From: Bacteroidota bacterium
Lineage (GTDB): Bacteria > Bacteroidota > Bacteroidia > Flavobacteriales > Weeksellaceae
Reading direction: 5' to 3'
NCBI GenBank assembly: GCA_023461035.1
Contig: JAEWOD010000005.1
Span: forward strand, 1-64,000
DNA: 64,000 nt
Part shown: positions 1 to 8,921 of the stretch, in pieces
Layout: each line of letters starts with the position of its first letter
How positions within the stretch are numbered: position 1 is the first letter of the stretch
Notes under the pieces: generated by a model
Database searches by the model: none
The model's input: only the letters and a program-made list of their open reading frames with translations
Told to the model about the DNA's origin: nothing
Position numbers and translations under genes: made by a program

Positions 1-75
1 CGTTTTGAACATTAATCGTATTGCTGAAAAGTTGGTCTCCACCAGAGCTTTCGTCTTCTTCGGATTAACGCACAT
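1..75 (-). CDS. possible 5' end of an unidentified gene, cut by the window edge
   Basis: Read on the minus strand, an ATG at 75-73 opens 25 codons that run off the window edge without a stop (begins MCVNPKKTK). I do not recognise the peptide. It has no signal peptide and no clear ribosome-binding site. The plus strand has a competing open frame that ends near 140, so this call is weak. Positions 76-183 hold nothing I can name. Confidence 0.2.
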   Translation of the reverse strand, partial: MCVNPKKTKALVETNFSAIRLMFKT

Positions 76-183
76 AATTTATAAATTTTTTCACCAAAAA
101 TCACCAACTATTTTTCAGTACATTACCGTAAATTGAGCTATCCATACTTATCCAAACGCTGTTTGGATTTCATAAAGACAGAA

Positions 184-1311
184 TTATCTCACCAGCGTAA
201 ATTTGGTGTTAATTACTTCAATGCCTTCTTGATTAACAGCTTTTAAAACATAAATTCCAGGTTGTAATGAACCGTTAAGGCTAACTTTATAATCACCTAT
301 TTTATTCGTGGTCAAGGTGTTAGAATAAATTTGTTTATTATTTAGATTCCAAACAGTTACATTTAATGTGGAATTTTCATTTGACTTTGATACGATGTTT
401 AATTCACTTTCTTTTACGATTGTCGGATACAAACTATAATAGGAAGACACTTTTTCGATTTCATCCATCAGATTTTGACGTAAGAAATAAGGGCTTGCCA
501 TATCATATACCGGCAAATCATAATTGGCTTTGAAACTCGCTTCAAGTGTATTAATATCCATAGTATAAAAACCATGAGCTGAAGAAGTTGCCAGTAAAAC
601 ATTTCCATCTTTCATCACGGCTGCGCCGTTTACGGTATATCCTTCAGCCAGTCCGTTTATTTTTCCGATATAATTTCCACTTAAATTATTCGGATTAATT
701 TTAAATACATGTCCGGCAGCACTGAAAATATAAAGATTTCCAAAAGCATCGGCAATCATATCTCCTCCATAAACAGAAGTATCATTTCCCAAAGCTTTAG
801 CCTTTTCACCAATAAATGAAATACTTCCTAAATTTTGAACTACTCCGGCAGACGATATTTTTAATAATTCGGAGCCGTTATTGTTTAGGGCATACATAAA
901 TCCATCTGATCCGGTGGTCATTCTTGCAAAATAAGTTCCTTGATTTTTATTGTCCACGATGGAATTAGGAATTTCATATATGAAACCTGTTTTAGAAGCA
1001 GTGTTTACACTTGAAACTTTGTTTCCGCTCATCGGGATGTAAAATAAATCACCGTTTGCAGACATAGTCATCGCAGCGATGTATTTTCCACAACTACAGG
1101 TTTTGGTTATTTCCGAAGTAATGGTTTCAAAATTAATTTTATCGGCTTTAGTCAAAACAACATTACCGGCGTTCAGATTGTTCATATCGATTTTTCGAAA
1201 ATCCTGAAAGTCGATTTTTCCTTTAGTTAATCCCGTTGCTACAGTGATATCTTGTGCATTAAGAAAGTAACCGGCCATAAATACAGAACAAAATAGTAAA
1301 GCTTTTTTCAT
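184..1311 (-). CDS. secreted beta-propeller-like protein with probable T9SS sorting domain
   Basis: The ATG at 1311 begins MKKALLFCSVFMAGYFLNAQ, a typical flavobacterial signal peptide. An upstream in-frame start would bury this leader, so I reject it. The middle of the protein has recurring short segments of the form G-x-(L/M/N)-(Y/L) with hydrophobic partners (such as GDLFYIP, GFMYALN, GNLYIFSA), which suggest WD40/NHL/SMP-30-like propeller blades. The last 75 or so residues (NVTVWNLNNKQIYS, then LQPGIYVLKAVNQEG and a basic end) look like a type A C-terminal sorting domain for the type IX secretion system. The predicted fate is export across the outer membrane. Substrate and activity are unknown. 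Confidence 0.75.
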   Translation of the reverse strand: MKKALLFCSVFMAGYFLNAQDITVATGLTKGKIDFQDFRKIDMNNLNAGNVVLTKADKINFETITSEITKTCSCGKYIAAMTMSANGDLFYIPMSGNKVSSVNTASKTGFIYEIPNSIVDNKNQGTYFARMTTGSDGFMYALNNNGSELLKISSAGVVQNLGSISFIGEKAKALGNDTSVYGGDMIADAFGNLYIFSAAGHVFKINPNNLSGNYIGKINGLAEGYTVNGAAVMKDGNVLLATSSAHGFYTMDINTLEASFKANYDLPVYDMASPYFLRQNLMDEIEKVSSYYSLYPTIVKESELNIVSKSNENSTLNVTVWNLNNKQIYSNTLTTNKIGDYKVSLNGSLQPGIYVLKAVNQEGIEVINTKFTLVR

Positions 1312-1397
1312 TTTCAAATTCTTTTTGGTTTTTCTGCAAATAAAGTTAAGGATAAAATATATACAATTGAAAAAAATCAAATAAATTCCAAAAACAG

Positions 1398-1488
1398 GAC
1401 AATTTGTCTTGAAAACTTTGAATTTTAAATCAAATTAAGACAAAATGACATTGAATTAGTCAAGAAAATCCGTTGGAATACAAATTGA
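1398..1488 (+). promoter_or_regulatory. candidate hsp20 promoter region: GACAA half-sites and -24/-12-like element
   Basis: The hyphenated palindrome GACAA-T-TTGTC is at 1398-1408, and a further GACAAAATGACA stretch is at 1439-1450. At 1473-1488, TTGG and TTGA are spaced so that GG and TG sit at about -24 and -12, like a degenerate sigma-54 promoter (the consensus second half is TTGC). The hsp20 ATG is 44 bases further on. The spacing is visible in the sequence; the assignment to sigma-54 is inference. Confidence 0.35.
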
Positions 1489-1531
1489 AATGAAATAAGC
1501 AAAGAATTATAAACTTTAAAATTTAAATAAA

Positions 1532-1963
1532 ATGAACACAATGGTGAAAAGAAATCCGGATTTTCTGGGTGGTTTGATGGAAAGTTTGATAAATGATTCC
1601 AATTGGTTTAAACCCGAATTCCATTCTAAGTTTTCCGTTCCGGCAGTGAACATAAAAACCAACGAAAATGAATTTGAAATCGAAGTTGCCGCACCCGGTT
1701 TGAACAAAGAAGATTTTAACATAGAAGTGGAAGAAAACGTATTGAAACTAAGTGTGAAAAAATCGACTGAAAATGCAGAAGAAAAAGAGAATTATACAAG
1801 AAAAGAATTCAGTTATTTCAATTTCCAACGAAATTTTGCTTTGCCAAAAAATGTGATTGACACGGAAAACGTACAAGCAAATTATGCGGATGGAATCTTG
1901 AAATTGACACTTCCGAAATTGAAAACGATGAAAGAGTCAATAAAAAAGATTGCAGTTTCATAG
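1532..1963 (+). CDS. Hsp20/alpha-crystallin small heat-shock protein
   Basis: ATP-independent holdase that binds unfolding proteins in the cytoplasm. The 143-residue length is normal. The alpha-crystallin domain spans about residues 35-140 and contains FEIEVAAPGLNKEDFNIEVE, the AxPGxxKxD pattern typical of bacterial Hsp20. The strand ADGILKLTLPK is the conserved G-x-L motif near the C-terminus. ATGs at codons 1 and 4 are both possible; homologues often begin near VKRNPDF. It is a single-gene unit with a strong terminator just after it and a long regulated leader before it. Confidence 0.93.
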   Translation: MNTMVKRNPDFLGGLMESLINDSNWFKPEFHSKFSVPAVNIKTNENEFEIEVAAPGLNKEDFNIEVEENVLKLSVKKSTENAEEKENYTRKEFSYFNFQRNFALPKNVIDTENVQANYADGILKLTLPKLKTMKESIKKIAVS

Positions 1964-1995
1964 GTTGAGGTTAGGTTATCAAATATTTGCAATCG

Positions 1996-2024
1996 CCCGG
2001 CGGAGAAATCCGTCGGGTTTTTTT
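1996..2024 (+). terminator. intrinsic terminator of hsp20
   Basis: The stem CCCGGCGGA (1996-2004) pairs with TCCGTCGGG (2009-2017), with one G-U pair and a GAAA loop, followed by seven T. It lies 32 bases after the hsp20 stop and reaches the stop codon of the convergent exporter gene. Confidence 0.9.
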
Positions 2025-2925
2025 ATGCGTTTTTCATTTGTTTTTTTATTAATTCTTGGATGATTCTCCAGTTGAATACAATCACCGAAAAGAAAACGAG
2101 TAAATAGGCAAAAATCTGCACCGCACTCATTTGTTCATTGAAATAAAAAATGGCAAGCAAAAAACTTAAAATGGGATTCAGATAAATGAAAATTCCGGCT
2201 GTGGAAGAATTTAATTTGTTCAATGAAAATACATTTAAAAACATGGGTAGAATTGTAAAAATTGTTGCGATGATCAAAACAATTCCATAAAAGTAAAGTC
2301 CTTTTACAGGTTCATCGGACTGCATCGAAAAAAGTGGAAGGAGCAAAATTGTACCAACCGTAATCTGAAAAGCCAATGTGAAAAACCGATCCAACTGATG
2401 ATTTTTTTTCTGCAAAACCAAATATATCGCATAGGAAAGTGCAATCACGAAACTGTAAAAAACATCCATCAAATGCCCGATGGACAGCAAAATACAACTG
2501 ATTATGCTCATGGAAACCGCCAGCCATTGAATCATAGAAAGTCGGTCTTTCAGGAAGATATACGCCAGAACCGTTGTGATGATGGGGCAGAGCATATACG
2601 CCAGTGCGGTAGCGTTTACACTGACGTGGTTCATCACATAAATAAACAAATACCAGTTAACAGCCAGTAAAACGGCACTTGCGGAATTGATAAGCAATAA
2701 ATTTTGTTTTTCTTTCCGGCTGAATTTTTTGAATCGTTCCCAATTTTCATTCGTGATTTTTCTTCTGAAAACCAGACTGATGACCGCTATGATAAGCGTT
2801 GCAATCAGGATGCGGGAAATCAAAATATCGACGGACGAATATTCCTTAATGGCTCTAAGCGGTAAACTGAAAAATCCCCAAATCACAAAAGCCGAAATCG
2901 CCGCTAAATAATATTTTGTATTCAA
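2023..2925 (-). CDS. EamA/DMT-family inner-membrane exporter, RarD-like
   Basis: A 300-residue protein with about ten hydrophobic helices in two EamA halves, the usual size for the drug/metabolite transporter superfamily. The start MNTKYYLAAISAFVIWGFF and the early segment SSVDILISRI match RarD-type members (the chloramphenicol-sensitive protein group). The substrate cannot be told from sequence. It converges on hsp20 and lies downstream of rimO on the same strand, separated by a REP-like hairpin at 2985-3001, so co-transcription with rimO is uncertain. Confidence 0.85.
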   Translation of the reverse strand: MNTKYYLAAISAFVIWGFFSLPLRAIKEYSSVDILISRILIATLIIAVISLVFRRKITNENWERFKKFSRKEKQNLLLINSASAVLLAVNWYLFIYVMNHVSVNATALAYMLCPIITTVLAYIFLKDRLSMIQWLAVSMSIISCILLSIGHLMDVFYSFVIALSYAIYLVLQKKNHQLDRFFTLAFQITVGTILLLPLFSMQSDEPVKGLYFYGIVLIIATIFTILPMFLNVFSLNKLNSSTAGIFIYLNPILSFLLAIFYFNEQMSAVQIFAYLLVFFSVIVFNWRIIQELIKKQMKNA

Positions 2926-2983
2926 TCTGTTGTTGGGTGTTTGATTCTGGGAGAAAAATGTTTTTGTGAACGGACTTTAAAAT

Positions 2984-3009
2984 CCCCCTCCTTTGGAGGG
3001 GTTAGGGGA
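2984..3009 (-). repeat. REP-like G/C-rich hairpin next to the rimO stop
   Basis: CCCCTCC (2985-2991), TTT, GGAGGGG (2995-3001) form a 7-bp stem, and GTTAGGGGAGG follows. On the minus strand the rimO stop TAA (3004-3002) is immediately followed by the hairpin and then a short T-rich stretch, so it may act as the rimO terminator. The motif CCCCTAACCCCTCC plus its hairpin is, from memory, a recurrent intergenic sequence in flavobacterial genomes. Confidence 0.6.
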
Positions 3010-4306
3010 GGCATTTCCCAAATAAATCAAATTCTTCTGCCGATTCAATTTCTACTTGGACGAATTCTCCGATTGACAAATAAACATCTTCAGCCGGAAT
3101 TAAAACTTCATTATCCACATCGGGCGAATCAAACTCCGTTCTTCCCACAAAATAATTACCTTCTTTTCGGTCAATCAGCACTTTGAATTGCTTCCCAACT
3201 TTTTCCTGATTCAATTCCCAGGAAATCTGTGACTGAACTTCCATGATTTCATCGACACGTCTTTGTTTGACTTCTGCAGGAACATCGTCCACTAAATTAT
3301 AAGCGTGCGTGTTTTCTTCGTGCGAATAAGTAAAACAACCCAACCGATCAAAACGTTGCGTTCTGACCCATTCTTTCATTTCTTGGAAATGCTCTTCCGT
3401 TTCACCCGGATAACCGCAAATCAAAGTCGTTCTGATAGTCATATTTGGAACTTTCTCACGGAATTTATCGAGCAAAGCATTCGTTTTTTCAAACGTAGTT
3501 CCGCGACGCATGGATTTTAACAAATCGGTTGAAATGTGTTGTAAAGGAATATCGATGTAATTACAAATTTTTGGTTCTGAGTTAATTACATCCAAAACAT
3601 CTTCCGGAAATCCGCTCGGGAAAGCATAGTGCAGACGAATCCACGCAATTCCTTCAACTTTCACCAATTCTTTCAGCAAATCGGCAAGCGCACGTTTTTT
3701 GTAAATATCTAAACCATAGTAAGTTAAATCCTGTGCGATTAAAATCAATTCTTTCGTTCCGTTTTTGGCAAGATTCTGCGCTTCCTTTACCAGATTTTCA
3801 ATCGGTGTAGATTTGTGTCCGCCACGCATCAACGGTATAGCACAAAACGAACAGGGACGATCACAACCCTCTGAAATTTTCAAATAAGCGTAGTGGCGAG
3901 GCGTAGTAGTTAATCTTTCTCCCACCAATTCATGTTTGTAATCCGCTCCCAAAGCTTTTAATAAAAGTGGTAAATCACGCGTCCCGAAATATTGATCAAC
4001 ATCAGGAATTTCCTTTTCCAAATCGGGTTTGTAGCGTTCAGAAAGACATCCTGTGACGAAAACTTTTTCGACTTTACCTTCTTCTTTTTTCTGTACAAAA
4101 TCCAGAATCGTATTGACACTTTCCTCTTTTGCATTGTCGATAAATCCGCAGGTATTGATGACCACAATTTCGCCACGTTTTTCGTGAACGACCTCTTTAC
4201 CATTGGCTTTGAGTTGGCTCATCAAAACTTCGGAGTCATAAACATTTTTGGAACAACCCAGCGTGACGATGTTAATCCGCTTTCTTCCCGTAGATTTTGT
4301 ACGCAT
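3002..4306 (-). CDS. rimO: ribosomal protein S12 methylthiotransferase RimO
   Basis: Radical-SAM enzyme that adds a methylthio group to the conserved aspartate of ribosomal protein S12. The N-terminal MTTase domain has Cys18, Cys53 and Cys87 for the auxiliary 4Fe-4S cluster. The radical-SAM CxxxCxxC motif is CDRPCSFC (Cys148, 152, 155), followed by the RimO-typical AIPLMRGGHKS. A TRAM domain closes the C-terminus (FKVLIDRKEGNYFVGRTEFD onward). The 434-residue length is normal. The last three codons and the stop lie in the flank of a REP-like repeat, so the end CLP may be repeat-derived. It is divergent from icmF. Confidence 0.95.
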   Translation of the reverse strand: MRTKSTGRKRINIVTLGCSKNVYDSEVLMSQLKANGKEVVHEKRGEIVVINTCGFIDNAKEESVNTILDFVQKKEEGKVEKVFVTGCLSERYKPDLEKEIPDVDQYFGTRDLPLLLKALGADYKHELVGERLTTTPRHYAYLKISEGCDRPCSFCAIPLMRGGHKSTPIENLVKEAQNLAKNGTKELILIAQDLTYYGLDIYKKRALADLLKELVKVEGIAWIRLHYAFPSGFPEDVLDVINSEPKICNYIDIPLQHISTDLLKSMRRGTTFEKTNALLDKFREKVPNMTIRTTLICGYPGETEEHFQEMKEWVRTQRFDRLGCFTYSHEENTHAYNLVDDVPAEVKQRRVDEIMEVQSQISWELNQEKVGKQFKVLIDRKEGNYFVGRTEFDSPDVDNEVLIPAEDVYLSIGEFVQVEIESAEEFDLFGKCLP

Positions 4307-4369
4307 AATTCAATTGAAAATTCAGGGTGCAAAGGTAATTCAATATATCGGCATATTATAGAATTATTG

Positions 4370-4377
4370 TATTTTTG
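4370..4377 (+). promoter_or_regulatory. -7 box of the probable icmF promoter
   Basis: TATTTTTG matches the Bacteroidota -7 consensus TAnnTTTG, 26 bases before the icmF ATG. I found no good -33 TTTG at the expected spacing, so only half of the promoter is supported. Confidence 0.4.
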
Positions 4378-4383
4378 ACACCA

Positions 4384-4397
4384 AGTCCTTTTGGACT
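4384..4397 (+). other. small hairpin in the icmF leader
   Basis: AGTCC-TTTT-GGACT can form a 5-bp stem that ends 5 bases before the ATG at 4403. It would sit where the ribosome binds if 4403 is used, and leaves the alternative in-frame ATG at 4421 free. The role is unknown. Confidence 0.35.
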
Positions 4398-4402
4398 GAA
4401 AA

Positions 4403-7400
4403 ATGCAAAACAACAGAACAATGTCAGAAACCATAGAGAAAATAGAATTCGATATTCGTAAAGATATTTATAAACCTGTCAATTCCATCCGTGTGGTAAC
4501 GGCCGCTTCGCTTTTTGACGGTCATGATGCCGCTATTAATATCATGCGTCGTATGATTCAGCGCACCGGCGTGGAGGTCATTCACCTTGGGCATGACCGA
4601 AGTGTGGAAGAAGTAGTGGATACAGCCATTCAGGAAGATGCACAAGCGATTGCCATGACCTCTTATCAGGGCGGCCACAACGAATATTTTAAATATATGT
4701 ATGATTTGCTTCAGGAAAAGGGAGCAGGGCATATCAAGATTTTTGGTGGTGGCGGCGGTGTGATTTTGCCAAGCGAAATCAAAGATCTGATGGATTATGG
4801 AATCTGTAGAATTTATTCTCCGGACGACGGACGTGATTTAGGTTTACAAGGTATGATTAACGATTTAGTGATGAAATCTGATTTTCCAACCGGAGATAAA
4901 CTCACGCAGGAAATGATTGATTCATTGGATAAAAAGGACAATCACCATTTGGCACAAACGATTTCTGCTTTTGAAAACAATATGGCTGAATATGAATCTT
5001 ATTATAACGAAATAAAAAAACTCGCTGACGAAAAACATCCGCCGATTTTAGGAATGACCGGAACAGGTGGCGCCGGAAAATCTTCTTTGGTTGACGAATT
5101 GGTCAGAAGATATTTATTGGATTTCTCTGATAAAACCATTGGGATTATTTCCGTTGACCCAACCAAACGTAAAACAGGTGGCGCACTTTTGGGGGATAGA
5201 ATTCGGATGAATTCTATTAATAATCCACGTGTTTACATGCGTTCCATGGCGACACGTCAGGAAAATTCATCCATTTCCAAACACATTGCTCCGGCTTTGG
5301 AGGTATTGAAAGCCGCCGGATATGATTTGATTATACTGGAGACTTCCGGAATCGGACAATCCGGTGCTGAAGTGATGGAATATGCCGACGTGCCGATGTA
5401 TGTAATGACACCGGAATATGGTGCGGCTACGCAATTGGAAAAGATAGATATGCTGGATTTTGCGGACATAGTGGCCATTAATAAATTTGATAAAAAAGGT
5501 GCGGAAGATGCTTTGCGAGATGTTAAGAAAACTTATCAGCGCAACCATGAAAGATTCAATGAATCGCCTGAAAATATGCCTGTTTATCCGACACGAGCAT
5601 CACAGTTCAATGATGCCGGCACCAATCAGCTGTACAAAGCTTTGATGGCGAGATTAAATGAATTTACTAATGGGGATTTTGAATCTCAATTAGCGTTTGA
5701 CAAAGTAGCCAAAGAACAAGTGACAGCGGTAATTCCTCCCAAACGAATTAGATATCTATCTGAAATTGTAGAGAACAATCAGCATTATGATAAATGGGCA
5801 GGTGAGCAGTCGAAACTGGCGCAGGAAATCTATGCGTTAGATATTTCAACTAAAATTTTAAATGAAGAAAATAAATCATTTGATTTAGAAGAACTTAAAA
5901 ATTCTAAGCTAGAGAGATTAACGCCTGAAAATCGCAAAATAATTCAAACTTGGGACGAAAAAAAGAAAAGGTATTCAGATGAATTTTATTCTTTCAAAGT
6001 CCGTGACAAAGAAATTAAAATCCAAACCCATACCGAATCACTTTCCCATCTTCAGATTCCAAAAGTTTCATTGCCAAAATATGAGGCTTGGGGAGATATT
6101 TTGAATTGGAGTTTGCAGGAAAATGTGCCGGGCGAATTTCCTTATACAGCTGGAATTTATCCGTTCAAAAGAACCGGAGAAGATCCGACACGGATGTTTG
6201 CCGGAGAAGGAGGACCGGAAAGAACCAACCGTCGTTTTCATTATGTGAGTTTGGGAATGCCGGCAGCCCGTTTGTCAACGGCTTTTGACAGTGTTACTTT
6301 GTATGGACAGGATCCTGCGGTTCGTCCTGATATTTATGGGAAAATCGGGAATGCAGGTGTTTCCATTGCTACTTTGGACGATGCTAAAAAGCTTTATTCC
6401 GGTTTTGATTTGTGTGCGCCGACCACTTCGGTATCCATGACGATTAACGGTCCCGCTCCGATGTTGCTTGGATTCTTTATGAATGCGGCAATTGACCAGC
6501 AATGCGAGGTTTACATCAAAGAAAACGGTCTGGAAGCCAAAGTAGAAGCCAGATTAAAAGAAAAATTTGACAATAATGGTTTGAAACGACCTGAATATAA
6601 CGGCTCTTTGCCGGAAGGAAATAACGGTTTGGGATTGATGCTTTTAGGATTAACGGGTGATGAAATTTTACCGGCCGATGTTTATGCAGAAATCAAAACC
6701 AGAACTTTGGCAACGGTTCGAGGAACGGTCCAGGCAGACATTTTGAAAGAGGATCAGGCACAGAACACCTGTATTTTCTCAACCGAATTTGCTTTGCGTT
6801 TGATGGGTGATGTTCAACAATATTTCATCGATAAAAAAGTAAGGAATTTCTATTCGGTTTCGATTTCAGGATACCATATTGCAGAAGCAGGAGCCAACCC
6901 GATTTCACAGTTGGCATTTACATTGGCCAACGGATTTACGTATGTTGAATATTATTTGTCGAGAGGAATGCACATTGACGATTTCGCTCCGAATTTATCG
7001 TTTTTCTTTTCAAACGGAATCGATCCCGAATATGCCGTCATCGGACGTGTCGCCAGAAGAATCTGGGCAAAAGCAATGAAACAAAAATATGGCGGAAACG
7101 AACGTTCCCAAATGTTGAAATACCATATCCAGACTTCAGGACGTTCTCTTCACGCACAAGAAATTGCATTCAATGACATTCGAACAACTTTACAGGCGCT
7201 TTATGCGATTTATGACAACTGTAATTCTCTGCATACCAATGCTTATGATGAGGCAATTACAACTCCGACAGAAGAATCCGTTCGTCGTGCGATGGCAATT
7301 CAGTTAATTATCAATAAAGAATTGGGATTGGCAAAAAATGAAAATCCGATCCAGGGTTCATTCATCATTGAAGAACTGACCGATTTGGTGGAAGAAGCCG

Positions 7401-7819
7401 TTTATGCGGAATTTGACCGGTTGACGGATAGAGGAGGCGTGCTTGGTGCGATGGAAACCATGTACCAGCGTGGAAAAATCCAGGAAGAAAGTATGTATTA
7501 CGAGCATTTGAAACATACCGGCGAATTCCCGATCATAGGTGTGAATACTTTTCTGGGTTCAGACGGTTCGCCGACGGTAACGCCAAGCGAGGTCATCCGA
7601 TCGACTGAAGAAGAAAAGCAGTATCAGATTGAAGCTGTGAAAAACTATCAGAATGCCAATATAGAGCATTCAAAAGAGCAGTTGAGAAAACTAAATGAAG
7701 TTGCACTGAACAACGGAAATCTTTTTGGAGAAATCATGGAAGCCGTAAAATACAATTCACTGGGAGAAATCACTAATTCGCTTTTCAATGTAGGAGGGAA
7801 GTACAGGAGGAATATGTAA
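4403..7819 (+). CDS. icmF: fused isobutyryl-CoA mutase IcmF (B12 domain, G-protein chaperone, mutase)
   Basis: A 1138-residue coenzyme-B12 enzyme that interconverts isobutyryl-CoA and butyryl-CoA. The N-terminal B12-binding domain (about residues 28-160) carries [11 protein letters not shown] with the cobalt-ligand His, and the glycine-rich FGGGGGV. The middle domain is the MeaI-type GTPase chaperone with Walker [10 protein letters not shown] near residue 220, then [17 protein letters not shown] and NKFDKKG. The mutase barrel fills the C-terminal half from about residue 550 ([27 protein letters not shown] in the active-site region). The order B12-G-mutase is diagnostic of IcmF and separates it from plain methylmalonyl-CoA mutase. 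The Met at 4421 (codon 7) is an alternative start. It is monocistronic. Confidence 0.94.
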   Translation: MQNNRTMSETIEKIEFDIRKDIYKPVNSIRVVTAASLFDGHDAAINIMRRMIQRTGVEVIHLGHDRSVEEVVDTAIQEDAQAIAMTSYQGGHNEYFKYMYDLLQEKGAGHIKIFGGGGGVILPSEIKDLMDYGICRIYSPDDGRDLGLQGMINDLVMKSDFPTGDKLTQEMIDSLDKKDNHHLAQTISAFENNMAEYESYYNEIKKLADEKHPPILGMTGTGGAGKSSLVDELVRRYLLDFSDKTIGIISVDPTKRKTGGALLGDRIRMNSINNPRVYMRSMATRQENSSISKHIAPALEVLKAAGYDLIILETSGIGQSGAEVMEYADVPMYVMTPEYGAATQLEKIDMLDFADIVAINKFDKKGAEDALRDVKKTYQRNHERFNESPENMPVYPTRASQFNDAGTNQLYKALMARLNEFTNGDFESQLAFDKVAKEQVTAVIPPKRIRYLSEIVENNQHYDKWAGEQSKLAQEIYALDISTKILNEENKSFDLEELKNSKLERLTPENRKIIQTWDEKKKRYSDEFYSFKVRDKEIKIQTHTESLSHLQIPKVSLPKYEAWGDILNWSLQENVPGEFPYTAGIYPFKRTGEDPTRMFAGEGGPERTNRRFHYVSLGMPAARLSTAFDSVTLYGQDPAVRPDIYGKIGNAGVSIATLDDAKKLYSGFDLCAPTTSVSMTINGPAPMLLGFFMNAAIDQQCEVYIKENGLEAKVEARLKEKFDNNGLKRPEYNGSLPEGNNGLGLMLLGLTGDEILPADVYAEIKTRTLATVRGTVQADILKEDQAQNTCIFSTEFALRLMGDVQQYFIDKKVRNFYSVSISGYHIAEAGANPISQLAFTLANGFTYVEYYLSRGMHIDDFAPNLSFFFSNGIDPEYAVIGRVARRIWAKAMKQKYGGNERSQMLKYHIQTSGRSLHAQEIAFNDIRTTLQALYAIYDNCNSLHTNAYDEAITTPTEESVRRAMAIQLIINKELGLAKNENPIQGSFIIEELTDLVEEAVYAEFDRLTDRGGVLGAMETMYQRGKIQEESMYYEHLKHTGEFPIIGVNTFLGSDGSPTVTPSEVIRSTEEEKQYQIEAVKNYQNANIEHSKEQLRKLNEVALNNGNLFGEIMEAVKYNSLGEITNSLFNVGGKYRRNM

Positions 7820-7884
7820 TTTTTTTGAGGGAAGATGGATGTTGGAGGATGGAAGTAGATTTGAGAATTTGAAAATGAGTTGAT

Positions 7885-8007
7885 TTGGAAATTAATAAAA
7901 ACACGAAGGAAAGTATTTTACTTTTTTTATTGATTTTATTTCTGATTATATTGGTATTATTCATGGCAGTTGGGGTTGGTACTTATTTCTTATTGTGGGA
8001 AACATAG
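7885..8007 (+). CDS. possible 40-residue single-pass membrane peptide
   Basis: The stretch from 7820 to 8112 has no long gene. It contains a 40-codon frame with a hydrophilic head (EINKNTKES) and one strong membrane helix (ILLFLLILFLIILVLFMAVG), ending TAG at 8007. It has only a TTG start at 7885, since a stop lies three codons upstream. It could be a tiny membrane protein or the relic of one. The nearby run of GGATG/GGAAG words at 7830-7857 is simple-sequence. Confidence 0.22.
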   Translation: MEINKNTKESILLFLLILFLIILVLFMAVGVGTYFLLWET

Positions 8008-8112
8008 TATATACTAAAAACAGAATTTCATCTTTAATTTTTCTGAAAATAGACGAAACTTGAAAATTTTTATAAAATCCATTTTTTATTTATTACAATT
8101 GGCATTGCAGTT

Positions 8113-8868
8113 ATGAGAAATTTAATAATTATTACAGTTTTATCTTTAAGCACGATTTCGGGTTATTGTTATGCTAATGATTTTTTTAAAGATTTAAATG
8201 ACTCCTTTTCAAAAGTATCGACGTTGCTTGAATTTGAAACACGACTTAATGACAAATATGAGAACTTCAGAATATCTAAAATCAATAATATTCTCAATAA
8301 TAGAAATTTAGATTTTCAGTTCAAACAATCTATTTATCAAATTGAAATACGATTTGACAAAAGCAGATTTGAAAAATACAGAGTATTTATCATTACAAAA
8401 AACGATTCCATAGTTTTAGGCAAACTTGAAAAATTTTATAGTAAGCAACAGTCCTACTTTTCAACCAATCTTGATGAAATAAAAAAATATATTGAATTCC
8501 ATAATTCAAAATATAAAACCAATTTAAACGAAAAGGATTTCAAAAATCAACTCTCTGAATTATTGGTTTTTAGTCTTGGATGTGGGATTGACGGCAAAAA
8601 TTTCTCAAAAGAACATTTCAAGATGATGAAGTTCGTGGAAAAGAAAAATTATAAAAAATTATCTGAATGGCTTTGCCAAATAAATCCTGAAATTCAAGCC
8701 TATGGTATTGAAGGTTTGTATAGACTTCAAAAAACAGGCATTAAAATCAAACCAAGTGATATGGAATTAATTGAGTCTTTTAAAAGCAGATCAATTGTGA
8801 TTTATGGTTGTTCGGGTTGTATTACTGGTGACTATATTCTTATAGATGAAATAATAGAAAGAATTTGA
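8113..8868 (+). CDS. secreted protein of unknown function
   Basis: A 251-residue protein that I do not recognise. The start MRNLIIITVLSLSTISGYCYA is a signal peptide. The middle is lysine/asparagine-rich and probably helical. The C-terminal third has two alpha-hairpin-like segments (KMMKFVEKKNYKKLSEWL and AYGIEGLYRLQKTGIKI) reminiscent of HEAT/ankyrin-type repeats, and ends with GCSGC, a CxxC pair. It is visibly more AT-rich than its neighbours and is flanked by gene-poor, non-conserved sequence, which suggests accessory or recently acquired DNA. No partner gene is obvious. Confidence 0.65.
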   Translation: MRNLIIITVLSLSTISGYCYANDFFKDLNDSFSKVSTLLEFETRLNDKYENFRISKINNILNNRNLDFQFKQSIYQIEIRFDKSRFEKYRVFIITKNDSIVLGKLEKFYSKQQSYFSTNLDEIKKYIEFHNSKYKTNLNEKDFKNQLSELLVFSLGCGIDGKNFSKEHFKMMKFVEKKNYKKLSEWLCQINPEIQAYGIEGLYRLQKTGIKIKPSDMELIESFKSRSIVIYGCSGCITGDYILIDEIIERI

Positions 8869-8921
8869 TGTTTATGAATCAAAAACACGATATTTAGATA
8901 TTAAATTCAATTTATAGAACA

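Noticed and set aside
2941..3186. Plus-strand 81-codon frame through the REP-like repeat
   Set aside because: It reads through the hairpin and the rimO 3' end in antisense; coding content is rimO's.
8085..8112. TTGGCATTGC before the 251-residue gene as a sigma-54 promoter
   Set aside because: The TGG and TTGC elements are too close to each other to fit -24/-12 spacing.
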